Origin: Pseudodesulfovibrio profundus
GTDB lineage: Bacteria; Desulfobacterota; Desulfovibrionia; Desulfovibrionales; Desulfovibrionaceae
NCBI RefSeq assembly: GCF_900217235.1
Contig: NZ_LT907975.1
Coordinates: forward strand, 1,897,001-1,961,000
DNA length: 64,000 bases
Reading direction: 5' to 3'
The notes beneath the pieces are model-generated. The model was not told the DNA's origin. It saw only the letters and a program-made list of their open reading frames with translations, and did no database searches. The translations under genes were made by a program, and so were the position numbers. Within the stretch, counting starts at the first letter, position 1; the number at the start of each line of letters is the position of its first letter. Of the stretch, positions 27,129-36,042 are shown piece by piece.

Positions 27129-27902
27129 ATGCGGACTGTCCTGGCCATTATAGCCATACTGCTAAGCGTTACTTATGCGCTGGCCGAAGAACCGTTCCAT
27201 CTGAGCACAGATGCAAACTTCCCTCCTTATAGTGAACTGATCAATGACGAAGTTCAGGGAATTGATATTGATATCATCCGCGAGGCAGCCACACGTGCCG
27301 GAATCAATGTTGTCATTGAAGCCTACCCGTGGAAGCGGGCCATGATGATGTTGAGCAATGGGGAGACAGACGGTACGTTTTCCGTCTTCCGCAATGAGGA
27401 ACGAGAAGCCTATGCCCTGTTCTCCAGCAACCCGGTTCATATCAGCGACCTGGCTGTTTTCATGAACCGATCATCCCTCAAGAACTACAACCAGTTGGAT
27501 GACTTGTTCGGCCAAACCGTATTCATTGCAGCGGGTTTTTCCATCAGTGATGCATTTGACGAGGCTGTGAAGACAAACAGGATCAGGCCAACGTACGCTC
27601 GAGACACAGAGGACGGCCTGTCACGGCTGTTGGAATCCCCGAATGGATATCTGATCAGCAACAGGGTTTCCGTGCTGTACTATGCGCGTAAAAGAGGGGT
27701 TCTGGACCAAATCAGAAGCAGTCCGCTTCTGGTTCGGGCCAACAGGGGCGCCTACCTTGCAATTCCTCGCTCAAGGGAAGTGACTCCGGCATTGCAAAAT
27801 ATGCTTGAACGCCTCGACAAGGAACTCGGCAGGATGTGGGCCGACGGCACGATTGAGGCCATCATCACCCCCTACATCACGACGACGTCACCCACCCCCT
27901 GA
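27129..27902 (+). CDS. Periplasmic solute-binding protein (family 3, PBPb type), orphan
   Basis: The 257-residue protein has a cleavable signal peptide (MRTVLAIIAILLSVTYALA). A PBPb domain of the amino-acid-binding type follows, with STDANFPPYSE, IDIDIIREAATRAG and WKRAMMMLSNGETDG visible. These are the canonical first-lobe motifs. Start 27129 has GGGGAGG upstream. No ABC permease or ATPase is adjacent, so the role may be sensing or use of a distant transporter, as is common in Desulfovibrio. Its stop abuts the stop of the convergent MscS gene. Confidence 0.85.
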   Translation: MRTVLAIIAILLSVTYALAEEPFHLSTDANFPPYSELINDEVQGIDIDIIREAATRAGINVVIEAYPWKRAMMMLSNGETDGTFSVFRNEEREAYALFSSNPVHISDLAVFMNRSSLKNYNQLDDLFGQTVFIAAGFSISDAFDEAVKTNRIRPTYARDTEDGLSRLLESPNGYLISNRVSVLYYARKRGVLDQIRSSPLLVRANRGAYLAIPRSREVTPALQNMLERLDKELGRMWADGTIEAIITPYITTTSPTP

Positions 27903-28811
27903 TCAAACAGGCGAAGAAGACAGCTTTCCTTTCAGGTCAACGTAGGAGGTGTGGGCAGGTATGCCCCGCTCGCGAAGCATCTTTATGAGGCTGATAGCCA
28001 TATCGCTTTTCAGGTTCCACGCCTCGGCCGGAGATTCCGCCCAAGCTGCAAGCCAGCAGACAACACTCTCTTTTTCCATACGCATGACCCAGAACTGTGC
28101 CGGTTCCTGATTGATGCGGTACTCGCTGGTCTCGGCTACTTCCAGCGCCACTTCCATCACCTCATCGAGGTCCGCATCGTAGGAAACATGAAATTCCAGG
28201 TAGGCCCACAGCAGGGAGTCATTGAGCGTCAGGTTGACGAACTCCTTGTTGAGCATTCGACTGTTGGGGATGACATACCGTTTCCAGTCCCAGGTTTTGA
28301 TCTTTGTATGGGTAATGGAAATATCCTCGACAGTCCCATACTGCTGATCCATGGAGAGGGTATCACCGACGCGCAGTTGTTTTGAGAAGCTGATGACGAT
28401 GCCGGAGATCATGTTCTCGACAAGAGGTCGCGCAGCAATACCAACGACCGCAGTGGTAATGGCGATCAGAATCGAAAGCATGGTGCTTGGAATGCTGCCA
28501 ATGAAGGGTGCGGTTATGGCAAACAACCAGATGAAGAGAATGCAGAAGAACAGTGTACGCTGAATGATGGTGAATCGGGTTTTGACCCCTTTCACTATTT
28601 TCTTTTTCTCTTGTCGTTCCTCAGATGCGGTCAGAACATCCGTCGGCATGGCCGCCATGGTTTCCGGATCGTGGAACATGTTTTTTATGCGGTCAACACG
28701 CTGACTTTTCAAGGAAGAAACGCGGTGATAGAGCCACCAAAAAGCGAACAGAGCGACAGCGGAAATGCCGATGACATAAAAAATCAGGTCCAAGTCCATA
28801 CCAATATTCAT
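27903..28811 (-). CDS. MscS-family mechanosensitive ion channel
   Basis: The 302-residue protein has an N-terminal TM (about residues 8-26), a hydrophilic linker, and two TMs near 85-130. The pore helix and beta domain are typical of MscS: IAITTAVVGIAARPLVENMISGIVI, then VGDTLSMDQQYGTVEDISITHTKI, with the usual G-T-V-E-D-I pattern and VIPNSRMLN. Such channels release osmolytes during hypo-osmotic shock. A second, divergent MscS paralogue gene lies 155 bp upstream on the same strand. Confidence 0.92.
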   Translation of the reverse strand: MNIGMDLDLIFYVIGISAVALFAFWWLYHRVSSLKSQRVDRIKNMFHDPETMAAMPTDVLTASEERQEKKKIVKGVKTRFTIIQRTLFFCILFIWLFAITAPFIGSIPSTMLSILIAITTAVVGIAARPLVENMISGIVISFSKQLRVGDTLSMDQQYGTVEDISITHTKIKTWDWKRYVIPNSRMLNKEFVNLTLNDSLLWAYLEFHVSYDADLDEVMEVALEVAETSEYRINQEPAQFWVMRMEKESVVCWLAAWAESPAEAWNLKSDMAISLIKMLRERGIPAHTSYVDLKGKLSSSPV

Positions 28812-28966
28812 AGTGTACCCTTTGGCTACTATACTGTCACCGAAACGGCGCCAACTGTCCGTACTCTTTCGGACAACGCCCAGCCTATCCTTCCTGCGTT
28901 GGTCAAAACGGGGACCACTGTATCGAAATCATTACACATTGTCAGCGCATGATTGACGATTATTTT

Positions 28967-29794
28967 CTATGCGATTGTATCGGCCAACTGGATAATGCCT
29001 TCCTCGTGACAACGAAGGAAACGCACAGTGATATAGTCTTCACTCTCGCGTATGAGGCGTGAACGGCAGATGTATCGAACGGTCAGAAGAATATTTCCTG
29101 ATTCGACACCTATATACACCTTGGGGCGGAGAGTGGTAAAATACACGTTTTTCTGCTCAAACGTGGCCTTTACCCGCTCAAGATCGACACGGCTGCTTTC
29201 GAGGTACTCTTCAACGATTGCCAGCAGGCGTTCCCTGCCCTTTTCCCAGTCGGACTTGCGCGTCACCAGGAATTTTACCTCGTTCCAGACGTAACCAGAC
29301 CCGCGCGTGGCATTGATGATAGGCACCGTCATGACAAGGGAGTTGGGTATTTTGATGAGCCTTCCGGTGCTGTGCCCGGTGGAAGCGGCACTCCCCGACT
29401 CAAGGAGCGTGAAATAAAACAATCCCTTATCAATCACATCTCCAGTGTGATCGTTCATCTGCACCCTGTCGCCAATGGCAAACAGTTCACGCCAGAAAAT
29501 GACAAACGAACCAAGGAAATTCAGAATCATCTCTTTGGAAACAATGGTCAGGGCAGCCGCGACAATGGTCAAGGCCGTCAACATCGGCCCGATCCCTTCC
29601 AGCCAGATGATGATCATGGAAACGCCGAAAAGGAAAAAACCGGTATATTTGATGATGAAAGGCGCTTCGGAAGTCCGCTTTCCCCTTTTACGGGTAAGCA
29701 GCATGGCCACTCGACTGAGCAAGAAAACGATCACCACGACGATGACGCTCTTCAACGCTTTAACAAAATATGGATTAGCCAGTAGTTCTTGCAT
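28967..29794 (-). CDS. MscS-family mechanosensitive ion channel (second paralogue)
   Basis: This 275-residue paralogue has one N-terminal TM and then the MscS core: ALTIVSKEMILNFLGSFVIFW, followed by GDRVQMNDHTGDVIDKGLFYFTLLE and KIPNSLVMTVPI. The core is recognisable but diverges from the neighbouring paralogue, for instance lacking the GTVEDI motif and reading GDVIDKG. The C-terminal part ends in an alpha/beta domain. ATG 29794 is chosen (CGGAGTGACC upstream). The gene is divergent from corA, so osmotic and Mg2+ functions are neighbours, but nothing shows coregulation. Confidence 0.88.
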   Translation of the reverse strand: MQELLANPYFVKALKSVIVVVIVFLLSRVAMLLTRKRGKRTSEAPFIIKYTGFFLFGVSMIIIWLEGIGPMLTALTIVAAALTIVSKEMILNFLGSFVIFWRELFAIGDRVQMNDHTGDVIDKGLFYFTLLESGSAASTGHSTGRLIKIPNSLVMTVPIINATRGSGYVWNEVKFLVTRKSDWEKGRERLLAIVEEYLESSRVDLERVKATFEQKNVYFTTLRPKVYIGVESGNILLTVRYICRSRLIRESEDYITVRFLRCHEEGIIQLADTIA

Positions 29795-29887
29795 GGTCAC
29801 TCCGGAGATTCTTGCGTGGACAAGATGATATCATCAATATATTTTGATTTTGAATCAAGAAGTTATTCCAAAATACGGAAGGTAGCC

Positions 29888-30940
29888 ATGTTCGACTTTC
29901 TACAATGGACAGGTTTCAAACGGGACGTTCCTCCGGGAACATTGATATATGCTGGAGAGGAAAAAAACTTTTCTCCAAGTATATCCGGCTATGCCTATGA
30001 TGAGCAGGGTATGGTGGAACTGTCGATAGAAAATACGGAAGATATCGAGACCCAGCCAGGACGAACGCTCTTTATCCACGTGCAGGGCGTGCATAAACCG
30101 GCCTTGATCAAGGAGTTCGGACACGCATTCCAGTTCCCTCCCCTTGCACTGGAGGATGTCATGAATACCGGCCAGCGCCCCAAGCAGGACTGGCTGGATG
30201 ACGAAACCGGTTTTATCGTGGTCAAGAACGTGAGTATCGAAGACGATGAACTTCACAATGAGCAGGTAAGCCTGTTCTGGCGTGATGATTTTGTCATTGT
30301 CTTTTCGGAAAATCAGACAGACATGTTCGATGGCATTCTCAGCCGTATACGCAAAGGCAAAGGACGCATCCGCAAAGGCGGCACCACCTATCTGGTGACA
30401 GCCATTCTTGATGCCATAGTCGACAAGCATCTTTCAGCACTTGGTAAACTCGGAGAGGCTGCCGAGCGACTCGAAGCCGACCTTCTGGAAAAGACAACCG
30501 ACGACCTGCTCAACCAGTTGTACCGAATCAAACGCGAAACCATTCTGCTCCGCAACACACTCGTCCCCGTGCAGGACATCTTCAAAAAGTTATTGGCGGA
30601 AGAATCGGAAACAAACGAGATAACTCTGGCGTATCTCCGAGATGTCGCAGACCATCATATGCAGGCCGTAGAAGGCACTGTGGCCCTGCATGACATACTC
30701 AAATCCATGATCGACTATCAGATTTCGCTGATCGGCATCCGTACCAACAGCGTGATGCAGTTTCTCACCATCATAGCGACCATATTCATTCCACTGACCT
30801 TCATAGCCGGCATATATGGCATGAACTTCCAATACATGCCCGAGTTGCAATGGCGATACGGCTACTTCATCTGCATAGCGGTCATGGCAGTGCTCGGAAT
30901 TTCCATGTTCATTTATTTCATCAGGAAAAAGATGTTGTAA
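29888..30940 (+). CDS. corA: CorA-family divalent cation (Mg2+/Co2+) transporter
   Basis: The 350-residue protein has the acidic N-terminal cytoplasmic funnel (PPLALEDVMNTGQRPK, then the willow helices) and two C-terminal TMs. The first TM ends in the diagnostic YGMNF (GMN selectivity motif), followed by MPELQW and the second TM with basic end RKKML. CorA pentamers conduct Mg2+ down the membrane potential and close when cytoplasmic Mg2+ binds the funnel. ATG 29888 has GGAAGG upstream; a frame from 29789 would overlap the divergent MscS start. Confidence 0.95.
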   Translation: MFDFLQWTGFKRDVPPGTLIYAGEEKNFSPSISGYAYDEQGMVELSIENTEDIETQPGRTLFIHVQGVHKPALIKEFGHAFQFPPLALEDVMNTGQRPKQDWLDDETGFIVVKNVSIEDDELHNEQVSLFWRDDFVIVFSENQTDMFDGILSRIRKGKGRIRKGGTTYLVTAILDAIVDKHLSALGKLGEAAERLEADLLEKTTDDLLNQLYRIKRETILLRNTLVPVQDIFKKLLAEESETNEITLAYLRDVADHHMQAVEGTVALHDILKSMIDYQISLIGIRTNSVMQFLTIIATIFIPLTFIAGIYGMNFQYMPELQWRYGYFICIAVMAVLGISMFIYFIRKKML

Positions 30941-30943
30941 CGA

Positions 30944-30974
30944 TAAAAAAAAGACCTGCCGAGTGGCAGGTCTT
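30944..30974 (-). terminator. Terminator of the small lipoprotein gene (possibly shared with corA)
   Basis: AAGACCTGCC and GGCAGGTCTT form a 10-bp stem (30951-30960 with 30965-30974). The T-run of eight is on the minus strand, so it serves the gene at 31004-31162. Confidence 0.85.
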
Positions 30975-31003
30975 GCGATTGCGATGCGATTGTATGCTGT
31001 TCA

Positions 31004-31162
31004 TTAATTGAACATTTTCTTGGCTGCATCAGTTGCTTCTTCAGCAGCTTCATCAATTTGTTTGCCAGCCTTTTCCATGGGGCCTTCTTCCTGACAACCA
31101 AAAGCAGGAAGCATCATGGCCAACAGGCAGGAAACTACCAATATTTTTTTCCAGAATTTCAT
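31004..31162 (-). CDS. Small lipoprotein, 52 residues
   Basis: This short frame reads MKFWKKILVVSCLLAMMLP, then AFGCQEEGPMEK and an Ala/Lys/Glu-rich helical tail ending AAKKMFN. The basic N-terminus, hydrophobic core and AFGC lipobox (Cys 23) make it a convincing lipoprotein of about 30 mature residues. AAGGATGATTAG precedes the ATG, and a strong terminator follows the TAA, so transcription as a single small gene is likely. The tail with a heptad-like EKAGKQIDEAAEEATDAAKK pattern recalls entericidin-like or Lpp-like small lipoproteins. Function is unknown. Confidence 0.82.
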   Translation of the reverse strand: MKFWKKILVVSCLLAMMLPAFGCQEEGPMEKAGKQIDEAAEEATDAAKKMFN

Positions 31163-31243
31163 CTAATCATCCTTCAATTTCTTACAGCTATTAATGATAT
31201 ACTACTACAAATCAACGATCAGGGCCACCATGTATCGTAAAAA

Positions 31244-32017
31244 TCAAAAAGCTTCAAAGTCGGGATATTTGTACCCCCACTTATCGTAGATGGGCTTGAG
31301 CTCCCCTCGTTTGTGAAGGGTGTATATGCCTTTAGCATACACTTCCTGCAGGCGCTTGCCCCGAGCAGAAGTATTGAACAAAGGGAAGTAAGAGCGACTG
31401 CCCACCTTGTTGATAGCGTACTCTTCTGGCTGAAATGATATTGTACTACTCTTCATGGACTGCCTGATGAGCGTCATGTCATCAACGTAAAAATCCGACC
31501 GATCCCAGACAATTATCTTCAATGCCTGCTCCCCTGTCTGAACATCCTTCACAGTCACGGGGACATTAAAATTCTCATGATCGTAATACGTGGCCTGACT
31601 CAGCACTTCCCTGTCCCGCAGCGTTTCCACGCCACGCCAGGGACCAATGCGTTCTTTTTTGTAAAAGACATAAAAATCGTTCTGGTACATGGGGTATCGC
31701 CCCATAACCAGGGAAGGATACGGCTTGTCATCACACATCATGATGTCGGCCTGATTGTCGGCAACCAACTTTTCCGACCGGCCGGATTTCGAGTACAGGT
31801 GTTCAACGGTTATCCCGTGGAGGGAAAACACTTTTTGCATTATTTCATGGTAGAGACCGGTGCCATCCCGATTGGTGAACGTATCCCAGGAGGGACTGGT
31901 GGTGACGACCTTCTTGATATTTACATCATGCGCATGGGCTGAGGCGCCAAACAAAAGAACAAACCCACATAGAATACTTAAAGTCAGCCTGTTCGCTAAC
32001 AAGAATATAATCTTCAT
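31244..32017 (-). CDS. Periplasmic solute-binding protein (PBPb type), orphan
   Basis: The 257-residue protein has a signal peptide (hydrophobic residues 10-27, ASAHA cleavage region). A divergent type-II binding fold follows, with GTGLYHEIMQKVF and ADIMMCDDKPYP in the first lobe, and WDRSDFYVDDMTLI in the second. It ends at KWGYKYPDFEAF. GGCGGATAT precedes the ATG. It has no transporter partner nearby. Like the proteins at 27129 and 60456 it may be a free-standing sensor or scavenger. Confidence 0.8.
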   Translation of the reverse strand: MKIIFLLANRLTLSILCGFVLLFGASAHAHDVNIKKVVTTSPSWDTFTNRDGTGLYHEIMQKVFSLHGITVEHLYSKSGRSEKLVADNQADIMMCDDKPYPSLVMGRYPMYQNDFYVFYKKERIGPWRGVETLRDREVLSQATYYDHENFNVPVTVKDVQTGEQALKIIVWDRSDFYVDDMTLIRQSMKSSTISFQPEEYAINKVGSRSYFPLFNTSARGKRLQEVYAKGIYTLHKRGELKPIYDKWGYKYPDFEAF

Positions 32018-32196
32018 ATATCCGCCTGCATCGGATTCTTTTAATACGTATCATCCCTATAGTTGCATGCAGCTCAAAAAACAAGCAGTTGTTTTCCTAC
32101 TTTACAACACTTTGACACTGCATGGCTTTTTGCCACCTACCAAAGTGTTCCATCTATTGACCTAGAGAGCGCCATCAGCAACCAATTAGCTAAACA

Positions 32197-32227
32197 CAAA
32201 AAGCCACCTACTGTTGTAGGTGGCTTT
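32197..32227 (-). terminator. Terminator of the OmpA-like lipoprotein gene
   Basis: AAGCCACCTAC and GTAGGTGGCTT form an 11-bp stem around TGTT, with a T-run on the minus strand. It lies 20 bp beyond the OmpA-like stop. Confidence 0.88.
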
Positions 32228-32246
32228 GCTTATACTGATGTGTTCA

Positions 32247-32894
32247 TCATCCATTTCGTATTGGAAGAATAATGATCTCCACACGCCTGTTCATGGAATC
32301 CGACGAGGAGATGGGGCGCGACTCGCCATATCCGACGGCAGTAATCCTCTGAGGCATCACCCCATTACGAATAAGCTCGGCCTTGACGGCCTCCGCCCTT
32401 CTTTCGGAAAGACGCTGATTGTATTCGGCCGATCCTTGTGTGTCGGTGTGCCCGGCTACTTCCATGATGGTGTGGGGATACTTGTTCAGGATCTCCGAGA
32501 TTCTCCGCAATTCCATGACCGCCGCAGGCTTGAGATCACTTTTGTCAAAATCGAAGTAGGCCTCGCCCTTGAAGGTGGCGCGCAGTATATCTTCTTCCCT
32601 TCTGATGCTTGCGGCTTCAGAAGCAGCAAGTGCCTGTCGGAGTTCCTGCTCCTGCCTATCCATATATTGACCGATCTGGTTACCGGCGAGTCCGCCTATG
32701 AGCGCACCGATTCCGGCTCCGATCAGTGTAGACTGCGTATTTTTCCCGATGGCCTGCCCAAGAACAGCGCCTGTTGCCGCTCCTGCCCCGGCGCCATATG
32801 CCGTGCCTCGTTCCTCATTCGTTTGCAGATTGGCACAGCCAACAAGTCCCAAACAAAAACATGCGACAAGAAAACACACGAATACTCTTTTCAT
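32247..32894 (-). CDS. OmpA-family lipoprotein with glycine-zipper segment
   Basis: The 215-residue protein has a lipoprotein signal (LGLVGC). A glycine-zipper region follows (GAGAGAATGAVLG, GAGIGALIGGLAGNQIG, about residues 35-75). The C-terminal OmpA peptidoglycan-binding domain is intact: YFDFDKSDL, VAGHTDTQGSAEYNQRLSERRAEAV, and SRPISSSDSMNRRVEI, with the Asp/Arg pair that grips diaminopimelate. It resembles YfiB/Pal-like proteins that link the outer membrane to the wall. ATG 32894 has AAGGAT upstream; an upstream extension lacks a signal sequence. Confidence 0.92.
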   Translation of the reverse strand: MKRVFVCFLVACFCLGLVGCANLQTNEERGTAYGAGAGAATGAVLGQAIGKNTQSTLIGAGIGALIGGLAGNQIGQYMDRQEQELRQALAASEAASIRREEDILRATFKGEAYFDFDKSDLKPAAVMELRRISEILNKYPHTIMEVAGHTDTQGSAEYNQRLSERRAEAVKAELIRNGVMPQRITAVGYGESRPISSSDSMNRRVEIIILPIRNG

Positions 32895-33205
32895 ACAAGT
32901 TGATCCTTTTTTACCGCCATTCAAAACCAAACTGCCTGCATAGTCACAAACAGATAGTACCATTGAATGTATACACCCTATCACATTCCCGGTGATGTAT
33001 AAAACCGTTTACTTCGCCTTTGGTCGCTTCCACAAGCTATGGCAATTCACTTCAGGGACCGCATCATTGTTCATGGACGTATTGACGCACTGCAATCCGC
33101 CATCTACAGTTTAATTTGGAATCCATGCTTTTAAAACAGTGCAGGCAGAAATCAATCGAAAACTCATTTGCTTTTGGCATATGCATTTTCAACCAGGAGG
33201 ACAGC

Positions 33206-33766
33206 ATGTCTCGATTCGTAAGCAAAGTGTTGTTGATGACCCTATTGGCCATGGTAATGGCTGGATGTGGGACAATCTACAAAGCCGCAATGGATGAGAG
33301 GAGCCTGAGCCAGCAAACCGCAGATGCCAATATTTCCGGCACCATCATGAAACGGTATCTTGATGACGACGACATGTCCGTGTTGAGCATTGAGCCATAT
33401 ACATTCATCGGGCATGTCTACCTTGTGGGCGAGTACGAAACCTCTGTCCAACGCTCCAAAGCGGTTTCAATAGCCAAAAGCGTGGAAGGCGTAACAGGGA
33501 TCACTACACACCTTATGCCTGCCAAGGAAGACCCAACCTGTGGAACCTCCGACAGCCTGGGCATTCTCGCCAACATCAAGAAAGCGCTGATCAGCGACGA
33601 CGAGATATGGTCGACCAATGTTGAGGTTAAGGTTGTCCAATGCAACGTCGTACTGCTTGGCCTTGTCGGCTCCCAGGCACAGATAAGCAAGTCCATTGTT
33701 CACGCCAAGTCCGTGAAGGGAGTCCGCTCAGTCAAATCCTACTTACGTGTCGCCCGTAAGCCCTAA
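33206..33766 (+). CDS. BON-domain lipoprotein (intact paralogue of the gene broken at 4038-5702)
   Basis: The 186-residue protein has a lipoprotein signal (LLAMVMAGC) and, like the broken paralogue, the sequence IYKAAMDERSLSQQ right after it. Two BON-like repeats follow (about residues 45-110 and 120-182) with the pattern YLVGEY...AKSVEGVTG and VVLLGLVGS...AKSVKGVRSVKSYL. BON domains bind phospholipid or the envelope and are typical of stress-related proteins. ATG 33206 has CAGGAGGACAGC upstream. It differs from the other copy by lacking the Lys/Pro-rich tail. Confidence 0.88.
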   Translation: MSRFVSKVLLMTLLAMVMAGCGTIYKAAMDERSLSQQTADANISGTIMKRYLDDDDMSVLSIEPYTFIGHVYLVGEYETSVQRSKAVSIAKSVEGVTGITTHLMPAKEDPTCGTSDSLGILANIKKALISDDEIWSTNVEVKVVQCNVVLLGLVGSQAQISKSIVHAKSVKGVRSVKSYLRVARKP

Positions 33767-33831
33767 GCGATACGCCTGCCGAAAAACCACATCAATGAGT
33801 CTCGTTGCCAATGATTCCAACAGGACAGGAT

Positions 33832-34017
33832 ATGAAAAGACACGAATTACAAGAATTAATGAAGCCCTTTGTCGGGCCTCCCAAAAAGGACAGCAAACCA
33901 CCCTTCCCCAAGGAGTTTTACGGCACTTCTCTCCCGAACAACTCCCAAAGGCTCTCGCGAAGGGAGTGCGATGCGGACGAGGACAAGCAAACACGGTACC
34001 ACAAGAACGATACGTAG
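33832..34017 (+). CDS. Hypothetical 61-residue protein
   Basis: ATG 33832 is preceded by AGGACAGGAT. The frame encodes a hydrophilic, Lys/Pro-rich peptide (MKPFVGPPKKDSKPPFPKEF) with one Cys, ending DKQTRYHKNDT. I recognise no family. It is short enough that it may be a chance frame, but it starts well and shares direction with the upstream lipoprotein gene. Confidence 0.4.
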   Translation: MKRHELQELMKPFVGPPKKDSKPPFPKEFYGTSLPNNSQRLSRRECDADEDKQTRYHKNDT

Positions 34018-34370
34018 GACTGTTCCTTTAACGTAAACATGGCATGCAATGAATGCTGTGCTTGAGATCAAGTCTTTCGGATTAGGGACTACAATTAAAG
34101 GCGTCAGGGTAACTTCTCTGACGCCTTTGTTTTTTGATGGTGTCACGGCGCGAAGGAAGTTCTTGAGCATGAATGGTTCCCTTGACCAGACGCAAATCAG
34201 TAGAAGTGGTTTTTATAACTCTAGAGAAACAGCATTGTTCAATCCCCGCTACTCTGACTGAAGCTCTCTCAAGTTTTGATTCTATATAGATTAGTAGACA
34301 CAAATGCAAAGTGCTGTTAATTTGCACTAGAATTCTATTGCATTAGACCACAAAAAACTAAGGAGACAAG
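34018..34370. other. 353-bp gap at the left edge of the accessory region
   Basis: Apart from the terminator at 34097-34135 I see no gene. The base composition becomes AT-rich from about 34200. A frame at 34049-34261 runs straight through the terminator and is not supported. No tRNA or obvious attachment repeat was found. Confidence 0.4.
34097..34135 (+). terminator. Rho-independent terminator near the accessory-region boundary
   Basis: AAAGGCGTCAG (34097-34107) pairs with CTGACGCCTTT (34118-34128), followed by GTTTTTT. It could end the BON lipoprotein transcript or an unannotated small RNA. Confidence 0.85.
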
Positions 34371-34774
34371 ATGTCTGAAGCACCATTAAAGGTTATTATC
34401 TCTGACAAAGAAGAGATCAAACGATCTGAGACTCTTGATATATTCATCCCATTCGTCAAAGGATTATCCCATTCATTTGTCATTGCCCTCAACTCGCCTT
34501 GGGGGACAGGCAAAACAACTTTTGTCAATCAGTGCATCTCAGAGCTAGGCGAAGATTACCCTTCAATCTATTACAATGCTTGGAAGGCAGATTACAGCAA
34601 AGACCCATTTATAGATTTCTGTGCTGAGATCATAGACCTCGAAGATAGCGATTCAACAACATCTTCAGACGAGAAACAGAACTTACTCAGCCACGCCAAA
34701 AGAATTGGTAAAAACATTTGGGACAAAAAGGCTGACATATCCTTATCTCTAATTTCAAAAATCGGCACTAAAGA
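34371..34774 (+). pseudogene. KAP-family P-loop NTPase, 3'-truncated by an insertion element
   Basis: The frame has AAGGAGACAAG before ATG 34371. It reads as a KAP/AAA-like NTPase N-terminus: VIALNSPWGTGKTTFVNQ is the Walker A region (about residues 37-54), followed by YYNAWKADYSKDPFIDF, a typical KAP motif after the first helix. After about 135 residues it enters the 1268-bp element at 34775; typical KAP proteins are 400-900 residues. No continuation is found beyond the element. KAP NTPases occur in antiviral systems (such as Qat) and in membrane-associated islands; which applies here is unknown. The DNA is AT-rich compared with its left neighbours. Confidence 0.78.
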
Positions 34775-36042
34775 GAGACCTCTGCGCATCCCCTTTTCGC
34801 GTCCGTGCCTTGCGCTCCGCACCCAATTTGATGTTCTGACCGCACCCCAGCTTGGGCTCATTCCCGGCCTTTTCCTGCCATTTCTGGCCGAAATGCCGGA
34901 TTTTGGACGCACCTCTCCCTTCAGGCTCGCGCCAGTCGAACAGCTTTTTTCAAATTGAACGCCATGGCGAGGATGTGGAACTCTCCCTCCACCTTCTCAC
35001 GACCCACGTATCGGGACCGAAAGAATGCGTAGCCACGTTTGAGTGTGCCGAAGGCCCGCTCGACTATTTGCCGAATGCTGCTGATGTCACGGTTGCGGGT
35101 CTTTTCGAAGTCTGTCAGCCTGCCGCCACGAGGCGTCTTGTCCATGGTTCCGTCCTCCAAATCGCGATCAAACAGAATGTCCCGGTTCTTCCCGCTGCAA
35201 TAGCCCTTGTCCGCATAAACCCGTGCGCCGGGATCAAGGCCGACGCCATTCACGAGCCGCTCGAATTCGCCCGTGTCCGAATGGTTCGCGGGAGTGATGT
35301 GACCACAGAGCAGAAACCCGTCTCGACTGTCCGTCGCGGCATGGAGCTTGTAGCCGTAATAGGCCCGATTTCTCTTGCGGAGCCAGGCCGCCTCCTCGTC
35401 ATCCGAATAGCTGACCCGGCAGTCCACCGGCCCATCCTGTTCTTCGGCGTCCTCGGAACGGTCCTCAGGCATCACGTCGATAACCTTGCGCGGCCGCCGC
35501 TGCGACTCGACTACCGAGGCGTCCACCACGGCTCCCTCACGGACAAGAAGCCCTTGTCCTTCAAGCTGGCGGTTAAGCATGTCGAGCAAGGAGTCCAGCA
35601 CCTTCAGGCGGATCAAACCGTTACGGAAACGGCATATGGTGGTCTCGTCCGGCACGTCGTCCTCGATGGAAAAACCGGTAAATCTGACAAAGGAGAGCCG
35701 GTCGAGCAGCGCCTGCTCCACGCCCGGATCACTCAGGTTGTACCAACGCTGCAAGAGCAGAATCTTGAACATCGCCAGAGGCGGATAGGCGGGATTGCCC
35801 ACGGCGTTGGCCTTGCGCCTGATCTTCTTGCACAGAAAGGCGTTGATGGGCTGCCAGTCGATGAGTTCGTTGATCTCATCCAGAAATGTGGTCTTGGTTC
35901 TGCGGTGCCCCAGGAAGTAATCACCCAACCGAGGTCCTTTCTGCCGAATAGCCATGCCTTCCTCCTTTGGATGGAGAAATAATAGCATAATAAATCAAAT
36001 AGTTAAAGAGTAAAAGTGTGGGGTTTGCCGTGCAGAGGTCTC
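34775..36042 (-). mobile_element. 1268-bp IS5-family element, copy A
   Basis: The element runs between GAGACCTCTGC and its complement GCAGAGGTCTC, and a copy of equal length lies at 56514-57781 in the same orientation. The only difference I found between them is G at 36023 versus A at 57762. The transposase is on the minus strand. No target duplication is seen around either copy, which suggests later rearrangement. It truncates a KAP gene on the left and a membrane-protein gene on the right. Confidence 0.9.
34921..35955 (-). CDS. IS5-family transposase, copy A
   Basis: This 344-residue DDE transposase starts at ATG 35955 after AAAGGAGGAAGGC. It has the N-terminal DUF772-like region (NPAYPPLAMFKILLLQRWYNLSD, and SFVRFTGFSIEDDVPDETTICRFR) and the catalytic triad: Asp in GAVVDASVV, Asp in VYADKGYCS and Glu in RQIVERAFGTLKRGY. 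The whole domain is present, so the enzyme is probably functional. The long plus-strand frame over the same bases (34852-35982) is a shadow. Confidence 0.93.
   Translation of the reverse strand: MAIRQKGPRLGDYFLGHRRTKTTFLDEINELIDWQPINAFLCKKIRRKANAVGNPAYPPLAMFKILLLQRWYNLSDPGVEQALLDRLSFVRFTGFSIEDDVPDETTICRFRNGLIRLKVLDSLLDMLNRQLEGQGLLVREGAVVDASVVESQRRPRKVIDVMPEDRSEDAEEQDGPVDCRVSYSDDEEAAWLRKRNRAYYGYKLHAATDSRDGFLLCGHITPANHSDTGEFERLVNGVGLDPGARVYADKGYCSGKNRDILFDRDLEDGTMDKTPRGGRLTDFEKTRNRDISSIRQIVERAFGTLKRGYAFFRSRYVGREKVEGEFHILAMAFNLKKAVRLARA

Noticed and set aside
34049-34261. 70-residue plus-strand frame near the left island edge
   Set aside because: It runs straight through a strong terminator hairpin and has no ribosome site.
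34852-35982. Plus-strand 376-residue frame over IS copy A (and the same at 56591-57721)
   Set aside because: Antisense to a complete DDE transposase with a good ribosome site.
34775-36042. Target duplication for the 1268-bp element
   Set aside because: Several possible end definitions were tried at both copies and none gave matching flanks.
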